Source of the DNA: MH13 sp040219355
GTDB lineage: Bacteria > Pseudomonadota > Alphaproteobacteria > Rhizobiales > MH13
DNA length: 64,000 bases
Assembly: GCA_040219355.1 (NCBI GenBank)
Contig: JAVJSN010000014.1
Span: forward strand, 434,001 to 498,000
Reading direction: 5' to 3'
The notes below the pieces were generated by a model, which was not told the DNA's origin, searched no databases, and was given only the letters and a program-made list of their open reading frames with translations. This document shows positions 43,058-52,396 of the stretch, in pieces. The position numbers were made by a program, and so were the translations under genes. The first letter of the stretch is position 1. Every line of letters starts with the position of its first letter.

Positions 43058-44203
43058 ATGGATCTGTCTATGTCGGAAGTCTCCGCGCCGCTCAAAGGCC
43101 TAAAAGTCATCGAACTGGCCCGCATCCTAGCCGGTCCCTGGGCTGGGCAAACGCTAGCAGATCTTGGTGCCGAGGTTATCAAAGTCGAAGGCCCCAAAGG
43201 CGACGACACGCGTACATGGGGACCACCTTTTATCGAGCAGGATGACGATACTTCGGCGGCCTACTACTATGCATGCAATCGCGGAAAGACGTCTGTTTTT
43301 GCTGACTTCAAAACAGACACAGGCAGGCAAACGGTGCTTGATCTTGTCGACAGCGCTGACATCGTAATCGAGAACTTCAAGGTTGGCACGCTGGCCAAAT
43401 TTGGCCTCGACTACGACAGCTTGGCCAAACGCAATCCACGCCTCATTTACTGTTCCATCACCGGCTTTGGGCAAACCGGCCCGTATGCGCAGCGTGCGGG
43501 CTATGATTTCATGATACAGGGCATGTCTGGCCTGATGTCGATCACCGGCGAGGAAGATGGGGGGCCACAAAAAACGGGCGTCGCCATCTCTGATCTTGTC
43601 ACCGGGCTATACAGCGGAATGGGAATTTTGGCCGCTGTTGAGCAACGTCATCGTACCGGGCGAGGCCAGCACATAGACATGGCGCTGTTTGATTGCTCGG
43701 TTGCTTTGCTTGCCAATCAGACCATGAATTACCTGGCCAGCGGCAACAGCCCCAAACGCTTGGGCAACGCCCATCCCAATATAGCGCCCTACCAGACCTT
43801 CCAAACCAAGGATGGGCATATCAACATTGCCGTCGGCAATGACGATCAGTTCGCAAGATGTTGCTCCGTTCTTGGACTTCAGGATCTTCCAGGTGATGAC
43901 CGATTTGCGACCAACGCAGCGCGCGTTGCCAATCGCGAACTATTGATTGATCACCTAATGAAAGCCACTCGCGCGCGGCTATCAGCGGATTTGCTCCAGG
44001 CATTTGAAGGCGCGACAGTGCCAGCAGGACCCATCAACACAGTCGGTGACGCCCTAGAGGACGAGCAAATCACTGCACGAGGTCTGCGGATCGCGCCAGA
44101 TGGGATTCCGGGTGTTCGCGGTCCGTGGGTTTTTTCAGACGCACGTTTGGAAACAAGCAAAACCGCTCCAAAGAGGCCTAAGCCCGTGGATCAAAAAAGT
44201 TAG
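43058..44203 (+). CDS. CaiB/BaiF family CoA transferase
   Basis: Class III CoA transferase of 381 residues, which moves CoA between carboxylic acids. Signatures: LAGPWAGQTLADLGAEVIKV, the ADIVIENFKVGTLAKFGLDY segment, SITGFGQTGPYAQRAGYDFM with the likely catalytic Asp, and GAPDGHI-like KDGHINIAVGNDDQF. An ATG 4 codons later (MSEVSAPLKG) is an alternative start. No acyl-CoA dehydrogenase or synthetase gene is nearby, so the substrate is open. It starts soon after the tRNA terminator. Its end overlaps the next minus-strand gene by 26 bases. Confidence 0.92.
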   Translation: MDLSMSEVSAPLKGLKVIELARILAGPWAGQTLADLGAEVIKVEGPKGDDTRTWGPPFIEQDDDTSAAYYYACNRGKTSVFADFKTDTGRQTVLDLVDSADIVIENFKVGTLAKFGLDYDSLAKRNPRLIYCSITGFGQTGPYAQRAGYDFMIQGMSGLMSITGEEDGGPQKTGVAISDLVTGLYSGMGILAAVEQRHRTGRGQHIDMALFDCSVALLANQTMNYLASGNSPKRLGNAHPNIAPYQTFQTKDGHINIAVGNDDQFARCCSVLGLQDLPGDDRFATNAARVANRELLIDHLMKATRARLSADLLQAFEGATVPAGPINTVGDALEDEQITARGLRIAPDGIPGVRGPWVFSDARLETSKTAPKRPKPVDQKS

Positions 44204-45275
44204 AGTCAAACGGCATAGCCAGCACTCCGCCATTCGCTTCGCGAATTGAGAGCGCCTCACCATCAATGGTGATTCCAGCTATCACATCCCAGCCAGCGGG
44301 GCGGGGCACAGCGCCAATGACATGGGCGATGCGATGGATCTTATCCTCCACCAAATTTAATGCAGTTGGCACACCGGCTTGGGAGAACACAGTCTCTCCA
44401 AGCGCAGCTCTGTGACCCGCCGCGCCAGCTGCAATACCGTCTTCAATACCAAGCACACCACGGTGGCGACCACTCCAGGGGGCATCGTCGCGACCACCAT
44501 TGGAGTGCCAAAGCATCGTGAGGGGCAGCACAGACGGGTCTTTCAACACGAACACAATATCGTCGAAGGCCTCACGAATAACTGCAGACCAACCCAATTC
44601 AGCATCTTGAACCTCGACCAAAGCGACAAAATCCTCATCGCCATCTGCGATCGGAAGGACTGTCACATCAATGGTTCCAACGCGGGTCGCGGGAATTGCC
44701 ATATGATCAGCAGTCGCCACGCCGTTTTGGAGTGCATGGCGACCCCCGACGATCGGAGCGTCTGGCGTTACAGCCAAGCGTTTGGGCGAAGTGTACAAAC
44801 GTGCGCCACCCGCGACGCGCATCATCGGATGATGCGCAAATGTCAGCCCTCCAGATCCACCATCAATGGTGTGAACCTGGTAAAGCAGAGGCGCATCGGG
44901 GGCAGGGCGCACATGCTTTGTCAGCTTGGCACCCATGATCTTGCGGTCCAGCGTGAAATACAGCCCCGATTCATCATTGCGATCCAACAACCAAGGGCTG
45001 TTGCTGCTCCACCCATGCGGCGGGGATGGCTCAACATCGCTCCTCCCAAAAGGTGCACACACAAAGTCACCAGACAGCTTGCGATCAACCGGCGGCATCT
45101 CCTCAGGAAACGTATCGTTCTCGACCCACGGAGCACGATGAAGCGGCGCCAATGTCTTGCCCTGCCAGTGGAATACTAGATGCGGCAAGTTGCCAACAGA
45201 CGGGTCCACACCCACCTCACTGCACTCAGTGCGGGCAAAAACAGTTCCCTCAGGGATCGACGTCGGCGTGTGCAT
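44178..45275 (-). CDS. galactose mutarotase-like (aldose 1-epimerase fold) protein
   Basis: Protein of 365 residues that looks like the mutarotase-like beta-sandwich superfamily: PHLVFHWQGKTLAPLHRAPW, then LSGDFVCAPFGRSDVEPSPP with HGWSSNSPW, and a central YQVHTIDGGSGGLTFAHHPM block holding His residues. It has no signal peptide. GGAAGG before the ATG at 45275 is a good ribosome site. Specificity is unknown. It is divergent from deoC, which makes a role with sugars or deoxysugars attractive but unproven. Confidence 0.6.
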   Translation of the reverse strand: MHTPTSIPEGTVFARTECSEVGVDPSVGNLPHLVFHWQGKTLAPLHRAPWVENDTFPEEMPPVDRKLSGDFVCAPFGRSDVEPSPPHGWSSNSPWLLDRNDESGLYFTLDRKIMGAKLTKHVRPAPDAPLLYQVHTIDGGSGGLTFAHHPMMRVAGGARLYTSPKRLAVTPDAPIVGGRHALQNGVATADHMAIPATRVGTIDVTVLPIADGDEDFVALVEVQDAELGWSAVIREAFDDIVFVLKDPSVLPLTMLWHSNGGRDDAPWSGRHRGVLGIEDGIAAGAAGHRAALGETVFSQAGVPTALNLVEDKIHRIAHVIGAVPRPAGWDVIAGITIDGEALSIREANGGVLAMPFDSNFFDPRA

Positions 45276-45410
45276 TCATCAGCCTTCCAAAAAACACGGT
45301 CCGGGCCATCGCAAGCGGTTCACAACACTGGCCCCTGGTCAATCTGCCATGCTAAGCAGGATACTTCCCACGTTATGGCGTGGTTCACGACACGCAAGCG
45401 GGTAAATCCG

Positions 45411-46418
45411 ATGACATCCAATGTCACCCTCATCACGCAAGATGCTCATCTTGGCCATAACAATCCCCTTCATCCACGTAATGAAGTGATGGAGTTCGAC
45501 GTTGGTTGGGTCCGTGATGTGCGCGTCAATCTCTCAGCAACCGAACGCCGTGTCGCCACGCTGCCAGGCCGCCGCACCGTAAAAAAGGATGCCCAGGCTG
45601 CCTGGTTGCTGAAAGCACTCACCTGCATCGATCTGACAACACTTAACGGCGATGACACAGAAGGGCGTGTGCGCCGCCTATGCGCCAAGGCGGCGCGGCC
45701 TGTGCGTCCGGATTTGTTAGAAGCGCTGGGCATGGCGGAGCGTAACCTCACTACCGGCGCGGTCTGCGTCTATCATCGCTTTGTTGCGACGGCTGTCGAT
45801 GCCTTGCAAGGTACCGGTATTCCCGTCGCTGCCGTCTCGACGGGCTTTCCTGCCGGTCTTTCGCCGCACCATCTAAAGGTTCAGGAAATCAAAGAGTCGG
45901 TGGCCGACGGCGCGCAGGAGATCGACATCGTGATCACCCGCGAACACGTGCTGACCGGCAATTGGCAGGCGCTTTACGATGAAATGCTGGAGTATCGCGA
46001 AGCCTGTGGCGATGCCCATGTGAAAGCGATTCTGGCGACCGGCGACATCAAGACGCTGCGCAACGTCGCCCGTGCTTCCCTGGTCTGCATGATGGCCGGC
46101 GCGGATTTCATCAAGACATCCACCGGCAAAGAAGGCGTCAACGCCACCTTGGCGGTATCACTGACCATGCTGCGCTGTATCCGCGCCTATGAAGAGCGCA
46201 CCGGTTTCAAGGTCGGCTACAAGCCTGCCGGTGGCATCTCCACCGCCAAAGATGTGCTCAACTACCAGTTCCTGATGAAAGAAGAGCTGGGCCGGGAATG
46301 GCTCGAACCCGATCTCTTCCGCGTTGGAGCGTCCAGCCTGCTGGCCGACATTGAACGGCAGCTTGAACATCACATCACCGGCGCGTACTCCGCCTTCCTC
46401 CGCCACCCGATTGGATGA
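45411..46418 (+). CDS. deoC: deoxyribose-phosphate aldolase
   Basis: Class I aldolase that splits 2-deoxyribose-5-phosphate into acetaldehyde and glyceraldehyde-3-phosphate. 335 residues from the ATG at 45411; a frame open 77 codons further up crosses the divergent gene start and is rejected. The Schiff-base Lys lies in GADFIKTSTGKEGVNATLAV, the relay Lys in HVKAILATGDIKTLR, and a third in VGYKPAGGIS. It is the long form (E. coli DeoC is 259 residues) with an extra N-terminus of about 70 residues. The aldehyde dehydrogenase gene starts 7 bases later. Third-position G+C is higher than in neighbours. Confidence 0.95.
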   Translation: MTSNVTLITQDAHLGHNNPLHPRNEVMEFDVGWVRDVRVNLSATERRVATLPGRRTVKKDAQAAWLLKALTCIDLTTLNGDDTEGRVRRLCAKAARPVRPDLLEALGMAERNLTTGAVCVYHRFVATAVDALQGTGIPVAAVSTGFPAGLSPHHLKVQEIKESVADGAQEIDIVITREHVLTGNWQALYDEMLEYREACGDAHVKAILATGDIKTLRNVARASLVCMMAGADFIKTSTGKEGVNATLAVSLTMLRCIRAYEERTGFKVGYKPAGGISTAKDVLNYQFLMKEELGREWLEPDLFRVGASSLLADIERQLEHHITGAYSAFLRHPIG

Positions 46419-46425
46419 ATCGATC

Positions 46426-48801
46426 ATGAGCGTTGCTGACTATTTCGACACGATGGATTACGGCCCGGCACCTGAGGCTGATGGTGATGCGCGCGCCTGG
46501 ATCGCCAAGCATGACGCCAATTTTGGCCATTTCATCGATGGTATGTTCGTCAAAGGTTCAACCACCTTCGACAGCAACGCGCCCGCGTCTGGCGAGCATC
46601 TTGCCAAGCTTGCGCAAGGGTCGACCGATGATGTGGATGCTGCGGTCAAAGCTGCGCGCAAAGCACAAAAGAAATGGGCCGCGCTGCCGGGCCATGCACG
46701 CGCGCGTCACCTCTATGCGCTCGCCCGCTCCATCCAGCGCAACGCGCGATTGATCGCGGTTATCGAAGCACTCGACAATGGCAAGCCGATCCGCGAAACG
46801 CGCGACATCGATGTACCGCTCGCCGCGCGCCATTTTTATCACCATGCCGGATGGGCGCAGCTGCAGAACAAAGAGTTCCCGGACTATGATCCCGTCGGCG
46901 TCGTCGGGCAGATCATCCCGTGGAACTTTCCGGTTCTCATGCTCGCCTGGAAAATCGCGCCAGCGCTGGCGCTCGGCAACACCGTTGTCTTGAAGCCTGC
47001 CGAGTTCACGTCGCTTACCGCGCTGCTCATTGCCGAGTTGGCGCAAGCCGCTGGTCTTCCTGCCGGCGTCCTCAACATCGTGACGGGCGAGGGCGACACA
47101 GGCGCGGCGCTCGTTGGCCATCCCGACGTGGACAAAGTCGCCTTCACCGGCTCGACGGAAGTTGGCAGGATCATCCGCAAACAAACGGCAGGCAGCGGCA
47201 AGTCGCTGACGCTGGAGCTGGGTGGCAAGTCACCGTTCATCGTCTTTGACGATGCCGACTTGGACGGCGCGGTCGAAGGCGTTGTTGACGCCATCTGGTT
47301 CAACCAGGGCCAAGTTTGCTGTGCCGGATCGCGGCTCCTGCTGCACGAGGGCATCGCAGACGCCTTCATCGCCAAGTTGACCCGCCGCATGGAAACGCTG
47401 CGCGTTGGCGCGCCGCTCGACAAAGCCATCGACATGGGCGCCATCGTCGCGCCGGTCCAGTTGGAACGCATCAAAGCACTCGTCGATCAGGGCGTAAAAG
47501 AGGGCGCAACGCTGCATCAACCCTCCGGTGCCATTCCAGCAACTGGCAGCTATTTTCCACCAACTTTGCTTTCCAATGTTGGAACGTCCTCCACCGTTGC
47601 GACCGAAGAGATTTTCGGCCCCGTCGCCGTGTCGATGACCTTCCGCACACCGGACGAAGCCGTGCAGCTCGCCAACCATTCGCGCTACGGTCTAGCCGCC
47701 TCCATTTGGTCGGAAACGATCGGACTAGCACTCAATGTAGCCTCCAAGCTCGACAGCGGCGTGGTCTGGGTGAACGCCACCAACATGTTCGATGCTTCTG
47801 TCGGTTTTGGCGGGAAAAAAGAGTCTGGCTTTGGCCGGGAAGGCGGCCGGGAAGGGGCCTTTGAATACCTCAAGCCGAAATTCTGGAAGGGTGCCAAGCG
47901 GCGTCCATCGACGAGTCTGCCCGAACCCAAGCCGCAAGCGGGCGGGTTTGACCTGCCGACCATCGACCGCACAGCGAAGCTCTATATCGGTGGCAAGCAA
48001 GCGCGTCCGGACGGCAACTATTCGCGTACCGTAGCCTCGCCGAAAGGCAACATCATCGGCGATGTAGGCGTTGGTAACCGCAAAGATGTCCGCAACGCTG
48101 TTGCCGCGGCACGCAAGGCAACTGGTTGGTCGGCAGCAACCGAACACAACCGTGCACAGATTATCTACTACCTGGCTGAAAATCTTTCGGTTCGAGCCGA
48201 CGAGTTTGCCGCTCGCATGGCAAGCGTTGCGGGAACCACACCAGCCAAAGCCGCCAAAGAAGTTGATGCCGCCATCAATCGCTTGTTCTCATACGCTGCC
48301 TACGCCGACAAAAATGATGGCCGCGTGCATGTGCCACCATTGCGTGGCGTCGCTCTGGCAATGAATGAGCCAATTGGGGTTGTCGGTATTGTTTGCCCTA
48401 ATGAGGCCCCGTTGCTTGGAGCGATAAGCCTGGTTGCACCGCTGATTGCCATGGGCAACCGCGTGGTGCTTGTGCCCAGTGTGGCCAATCCGCTGGCTGC
48501 AACGGATCTTTATTCGGTTCTCGAAACGTCCGATGTTCCAGCCGGCGTCATCAATATCGTCACCGGTGATTCTCAAGAATTGGGCGAAGTTCTAGCAAGT
48601 CACGCCGATGTCGATGCTGTTTGGGCCTTTGGATCGCATGAGCTATCCACAAAGGTAGAATCCTTGTCTGCAGGCAACCTGAAGCGCACATTCGTGGATT
48701 ACGGTCGTGAACTCGACTGGTTTGCACCTGCGGCAGAAGGCCCTGAATGGTTGCGAAAGGCCTGCGAAATCAAAAACATATGGATACCCTACGGCGAATA
48801 A
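46426..48801 (+). CDS. ALDH16-type aldehyde dehydrogenase with two ALDH domains
   Basis: Protein of 791 residues. Residues 1-490 form a complete aldehyde dehydrogenase: NAD fold with IIPWNFPVLMLAWKIAPALA, general base E264 (LELGGKS), and nucleophile C298 (NQGQVCCAGSR). Residues about 515-791 form a second, shorter ALDH-like domain (YIGGKQARPDGNYSRTVASP, later GVVGIVCPNEAPLLGAISLV) with no catalytic Cys or Glu. This is the layout of the ALDH16 family, where the second domain is structural. Next to deoC it is a good candidate to oxidise the acetaldehyde formed. The first domain is GC-rich at third positions; the second domain less so. Confidence 0.9.
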   Translation: MSVADYFDTMDYGPAPEADGDARAWIAKHDANFGHFIDGMFVKGSTTFDSNAPASGEHLAKLAQGSTDDVDAAVKAARKAQKKWAALPGHARARHLYALARSIQRNARLIAVIEALDNGKPIRETRDIDVPLAARHFYHHAGWAQLQNKEFPDYDPVGVVGQIIPWNFPVLMLAWKIAPALALGNTVVLKPAEFTSLTALLIAELAQAAGLPAGVLNIVTGEGDTGAALVGHPDVDKVAFTGSTEVGRIIRKQTAGSGKSLTLELGGKSPFIVFDDADLDGAVEGVVDAIWFNQGQVCCAGSRLLLHEGIADAFIAKLTRRMETLRVGAPLDKAIDMGAIVAPVQLERIKALVDQGVKEGATLHQPSGAIPATGSYFPPTLLSNVGTSSTVATEEIFGPVAVSMTFRTPDEAVQLANHSRYGLAASIWSETIGLALNVASKLDSGVVWVNATNMFDASVGFGGKKESGFGREGGREGAFEYLKPKFWKGAKRRPSTSLPEPKPQAGGFDLPTIDRTAKLYIGGKQARPDGNYSRTVASPKGNIIGDVGVGNRKDVRNAVAAARKATGWSAATEHNRAQIIYYLAENLSVRADEFAARMASVAGTTPAKAAKEVDAAINRLFSYAAYADKNDGRVHVPPLRGVALAMNEPIGVVGIVCPNEAPLLGAISLVAPLIAMGNRVVLVPSVANPLAATDLYSVLETSDVPAGVINIVTGDSQELGEVLASHADVDAVWAFGSHELSTKVESLSAGNLKRTFVDYGRELDWFAPAAEGPEWLRKACEIKNIWIPYGE

Positions 48802-48952
48802 AAACGATGCCAATGACGGCAGGCTTAACGCCCTCTTCACGCTTATGCCTCACTTTCGAAGCATAGTTTCACGGTTTGTGAAGCATGCTGCCTGGCCATC
48901 ACGTGTGTTTGTGTTGCCGGAGCAGTCGCCAGTTTGTATCGAGTATGGCGTG

Positions 48953-50440
48953 ATGATGAGATGTAACACGGCGCTTTTCAGCGCCTTTTCGGCTGCGGGT
49001 ACCGTAGCCAATTTTCTTGTTCAAAGGCCGCTTTACCGTGCGTTGGCGATCGGTGGTCTGTGCGCTATAACGCTTGCCGGCTGTAATGCCGTCACAACCG
49101 GCGGTGATGGCGGGGGCGGCGACGGTATCAACGATGCTGCGCTCGGCGTGGCGGCCAGCCCACGCGTGACTGACCAAGAAACCAACTTGCCGCGGGGCGG
49201 GGGCAGGGCGCAAGTCGGTCGTCCCTACCGGATTGCTGGACGACTCTACACGCCACGTGAGGATCCCGACTACGACCGCACCGGCATTGCCTCCTGGTAC
49301 GGGCCAGGTTTCCATGGGCGCCTAACCGCCAATGGCGAGGTGTTTGACCAATATACATTGTCAGCAGCACACCCGACGCTGCCCTTGCCGAGTTATGCGC
49401 GCGTTACGAACCTAGAAAATGATCGCTCGGTTATTGTTCGCATCAATGATCGCGGTCCTTTTGCGCACGACCGGATCATCGATTTGTCGAAACGCGCCTC
49501 AGACGTCCTCGATTTCCGTGGTGATGGCGTTGCACGCGTGCGTGTTCAATACCAAGGGCGCGCGCCCTTGCATGGACAAGACGTCGCCTGGCTGGAAGCC
49601 TCCGCTGAAATCAACGGTCAACCAATCAATGGCGCTGATCCCGGCACGATGCTAGCGCGCGCACCGGTTCCTGCTCCCACACCTGTTGCAGCATCGAGCC
49701 AAATTGCCTTCGCTGAGAACTCCCCTTCAGCGTCGGTTGGTCAACAGGCTGCACCACAGGGGTCATCTTTCCTCGATACACTGTTCGGTCAGCCGCAAAG
49801 CGAACCACAGTTCCAGCGCCCACCAGTCGTATCGCAACCTTCTGCGCCATCAGCAGGATCACCAATGGTGTTGGCGCCTCCTTCGGGTGTGAGGGCATCT
49901 GTTCCAGCAGCGTTTCCGGCACCAGCCGCACAATCTGGGACTGGGCTCATTCCCAACGCGCCTATTCCAAGCGCAGCGATTGGCTTCATGGCCACTGACC
50001 TGGAAGCTGGATTTACGCAGCGTAATCAATCATCTCTGGCACAAAACGCTCGTATTGAGCTTGCCCACCGTTCTGCCGGGGCCAATGCCTTGGACGCGGC
50101 AAGCCACCTGGCATTGCAGTCGCAGGCCGTTGCCCGCCTCAGCGAAACGCGGCAAACCCCTGCGCTCGCGCTTGCTGCGTCGCAGGCGCCTACAACTGGC
50201 CGTACGACGCTTGTACAGATCGGTATATTTGGCGATCCAGCCAATGTGGCGCGATTGCGCACTGAATTGGCATCATTTGGCGAAGTCGTGACCGAGCCAG
50301 TGCAGTCGAGGGGCCGCACGCTGACCCAGGTGCGCCTACGTGCGGCAGCCCCCACTCCTCAGGCCGAGCAAGACCTCTTGCGCAGGTTGGCCAGCCAGGG
50401 CTACACCGACGCCTACGTGACAGACGCCGCCAACAGCTAA
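48953..50440 (+). CDS. rlpA: RlpA-like lipoprotein with SPOR domain
   Basis: Outer-membrane lipoprotein of the RlpA family (495 residues from the ATG at 48953), a septal lytic transglycosylase acting on denuded glycan. The lipobox is ITLAGC with Cys44 after a long signal sequence. The double-psi barrel (about 75-190) has TGIASWYGPGFHGRLTANGE, then VIVRINDRGPFAHDRIIDLS, with the catalytic Asp in NDRGPF. A long Pro/Ala/Ser-rich stretch (about 220-410) leads to the SPOR domain (from about 418, TTLVQIGIFGDPANVARLRT). The start is uncertain: a GTG at 48950 and earlier starts are in frame. dac follows. Confidence 0.9.
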   Translation: MMRCNTALFSAFSAAGTVANFLVQRPLYRALAIGGLCAITLAGCNAVTTGGDGGGGDGINDAALGVAASPRVTDQETNLPRGGGRAQVGRPYRIAGRLYTPREDPDYDRTGIASWYGPGFHGRLTANGEVFDQYTLSAAHPTLPLPSYARVTNLENDRSVIVRINDRGPFAHDRIIDLSKRASDVLDFRGDGVARVRVQYQGRAPLHGQDVAWLEASAEINGQPINGADPGTMLARAPVPAPTPVAASSQIAFAENSPSASVGQQAAPQGSSFLDTLFGQPQSEPQFQRPPVVSQPSAPSAGSPMVLAPPSGVRASVPAAFPAPAAQSGTGLIPNAPIPSAAIGFMATDLEAGFTQRNQSSLAQNARIELAHRSAGANALDAASHLALQSQAVARLSETRQTPALALAASQAPTTGRTTLVQIGIFGDPANVARLRTELASFGEVVTEPVQSRGRTLTQVRLRAAAPTPQAEQDLLRRLASQGYTDAYVTDAANS

Positions 50441-50487
50441 CGGCGTCCATCGCGGCCGGGTCGGCACGGCATTGGGAGCATTCGTTT

Positions 50488-51717
50488 ATGGCGCGACGGG
50501 AAGTGAAGTGCGCACGCGGCAGCCGTGCATTGAGTTGCCTCGTTCATGGCTTCTCGATTCTGAGCCTGCTGCTTCTGACAAGCCTTCCCCAACATGCCTG
50601 GGCGCAAGCATTCGAGAGCCGCGCACCACACGCTTTTCTCTATGATGTGAACTCCCGCACAGTCCTCTATTCACAGCAGGCCGATGAGCGCTTTGAACCC
50701 GCCTCCATGGCCAAAACGCTGACAGCAGCCGTGGTTTTTGAGGGCATCGCGCAGCAAGTCTTCGATCTCGAAACGACTTTTCCAATCAGCGAAGACGCGT
50801 GGCGCAGGGGCGGGGGGCCGTCAGGCAGGGCCGCCATGTTTGCCGAACTCGGAAGTGACGTCGCAATCGCCGACCTTCTTCGCGGGTTAGCAATCATCTC
50901 TGGCAACGATGCCGCGATTGCGCTTGCTGAAGGCGTGGCAGGTGATGAGCCTTCCTTTGCTGAACGCATGACGCAATTGGCCGCACATTATGGTGCAACG
51001 AATAGCGTTTTCACCAATGCCACGGGCGAGCCTGAAATCGGCATGTACACAACGGCCCGCGATTTGGTGGTTTCCACCACAGCACTCATTGATGCCCATC
51101 CTGAACTTTACGCGATGTTCGGCGAAGACGAATTTACCTGGAACGACATTACCCAGCGCAACCGTAACCCGATCTACAATGAGATCGAGGGGGCCGATGG
51201 ATTGTTTGCTGGCTTCAGCGATGACTCACAGTATGGCGTTGTTGGATCAGTCGTGCGTGATGGCCGCCGCATCGTTTTTGCCCTATCTGGCGTCGATACA
51301 GCTGAAGGCCGTGTCGATGAGGCGCGCCGTCTGGTTCGCTATGCCTATGAAGATTTTCGCACGGTACGTGTTGCTGAACCAGGCGAACCAATTGCTTTTG
51401 CTCGCACCTATGGAGGATCGCAACGCGAAGTCGGTCTGATGGCGGAGCAAGGGGCGTTGGAACTTCTTCTTCCGCGCGAAGGCGTTGATCGCGTGCGCGC
51501 GCGCGTGGTTTATGACAGTCCAATCCCAACGCCAATTACCAAGGGCCAGCAACTTGGCCGACTTTTGGTGGAGCGCGACGGAACGATTATCCAAGAAACG
51601 CCGTTGGTGGCTGCAACACACGTCGAGACCGGATCAATGATACAGCGTGCACGCGATGGGTTCCTTGAACTCGTGCTCGGCTGGATTCCACCGATTTCAT
51701 TCGCTGGAAGTTTTTGA
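50488..51717 (+). CDS. PBP5/6-type D-alanyl-D-alanine carboxypeptidase, KTG box altered
   Basis: Exported peptidase S11 protein of 409 residues with a signal peptide (hydrophobic 20-34, then AWAQA), catalytic S73-M-A-K76 and S138-G-N140, and a C-terminal PBP5-associated domain ending in an amphipathic segment (RDGFLELVLGWIPP) that could hold the inner membrane. The third motif, normally KTG in GLKTGHT, reads G-L-F240-A-G242-F. Loss of this Lys should harm the carboxypeptidase reaction, so the enzyme may be slow, altered or only penicillin-binding. It sits between rlpA and tmk. An intact S11 enzyme exists at 5177-6541. Confidence 0.9.
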   Translation: MARREVKCARGSRALSCLVHGFSILSLLLLTSLPQHAWAQAFESRAPHAFLYDVNSRTVLYSQQADERFEPASMAKTLTAAVVFEGIAQQVFDLETTFPISEDAWRRGGGPSGRAAMFAELGSDVAIADLLRGLAIISGNDAAIALAEGVAGDEPSFAERMTQLAAHYGATNSVFTNATGEPEIGMYTTARDLVVSTTALIDAHPELYAMFGEDEFTWNDITQRNRNPIYNEIEGADGLFAGFSDDSQYGVVGSVVRDGRRIVFALSGVDTAEGRVDEARRLVRYAYEDFRTVRVAEPGEPIAFARTYGGSQREVGLMAEQGALELLLPREGVDRVRARVVYDSPIPTPITKGQQLGRLLVERDGTIIQETPLVAATHVETGSMIQRARDGFLELVLGWIPPISFAGSF

Positions 51718-51721
51718 CACC

Positions 51722-52393
51722 ATGCCAGCGCACAAGAGCACCCTCAAGCAACCGACAGGTGGCTATTTTATTTCGTTCGAAGGCGGCGAGGGGTCTGGCA
51801 AATCCACCCAAGCCGCCATGCTTGGCGAAACACTGCGCGGCGAAGGGTACGATGTTCTTGAGACCCGCGAACCAGGCGGCTCTCCAGGTGGAAAGATTGT
51901 TCGAGAGGTGCTTCTTGGCGGCCATGCGGCCGAAAAAGGCGCCTTGGCAGAAGCGTGCTTGTTGACATCAGCTCGCCGTGAACATGTTGATTTGGTGATC
52001 AAGCCAGCTCTGGCCAAAAATCAAGTCGTGCTTTGCGACCGCTTTGCTGATTCAACCCGGATTTATCAGGGGTATGTTGGCGGATTACCACCTGAGACCA
52101 TTGATCAGCTCGAAGCCATAGCAACAGACGGCCTGATGCCTGAGGTAACCTATGTGCTGGATGTTGACGCAGACACCGCCAAATCGCGGCGCAAAGCTCG
52201 CCTGTCCACAAAGGACGATGGTGATGACCGCTTCGAGAAGGAAGATCAGAGCTACCATGATAGGGTCGCGGAAGGTTTTCGTTGGTTGTGTGAAACCAAC
52301 CCAAAACGATGCCTCCTGATCAACGGTGCTGGAAAGCCAAACAACGTGACAGTCACGATTCGCGACAGTCTGCGCCTTCGCGGCCTGGTTTAG
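51722..52393 (+). CDS. tmk: thymidylate kinase
   Basis: Phosphorylates dTMP to dTDP; 223 residues from the ATG at 51722. The P-loop is FEGGEGSGKST (about 19-29), the DR motif is in LCDRFADSTRIYQG, and the lid region carries SRRKARLSTKDDGDDRFEKE. The N-terminus has about 14 extra residues before the P-loop strand. It starts 4 bases after the dac stop and is followed by holB after 3 bases, the conserved tmk-holB-metG-tatD order. Confidence 0.96.
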   Translation: MPAHKSTLKQPTGGYFISFEGGEGSGKSTQAAMLGETLRGEGYDVLETREPGGSPGGKIVREVLLGGHAAEKGALAEACLLTSARREHVDLVIKPALAKNQVVLCDRFADSTRIYQGYVGGLPPETIDQLEAIATDGLMPEVTYVLDVDADTAKSRRKARLSTKDDGDDRFEKEDQSYHDRVAEGFRWLCETNPKRCLLINGAGKPNNVTVTIRDSLRLRGLV

Positions 52394-52396
52394 CCA

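Noticed and set aside
45180..45410. 77-codon upstream extension of deoC
   Set aside because: It crosses the start of the divergent gene at 45275 and has no DeoC similarity; the ATG at 45411 gives a normal N-terminus.
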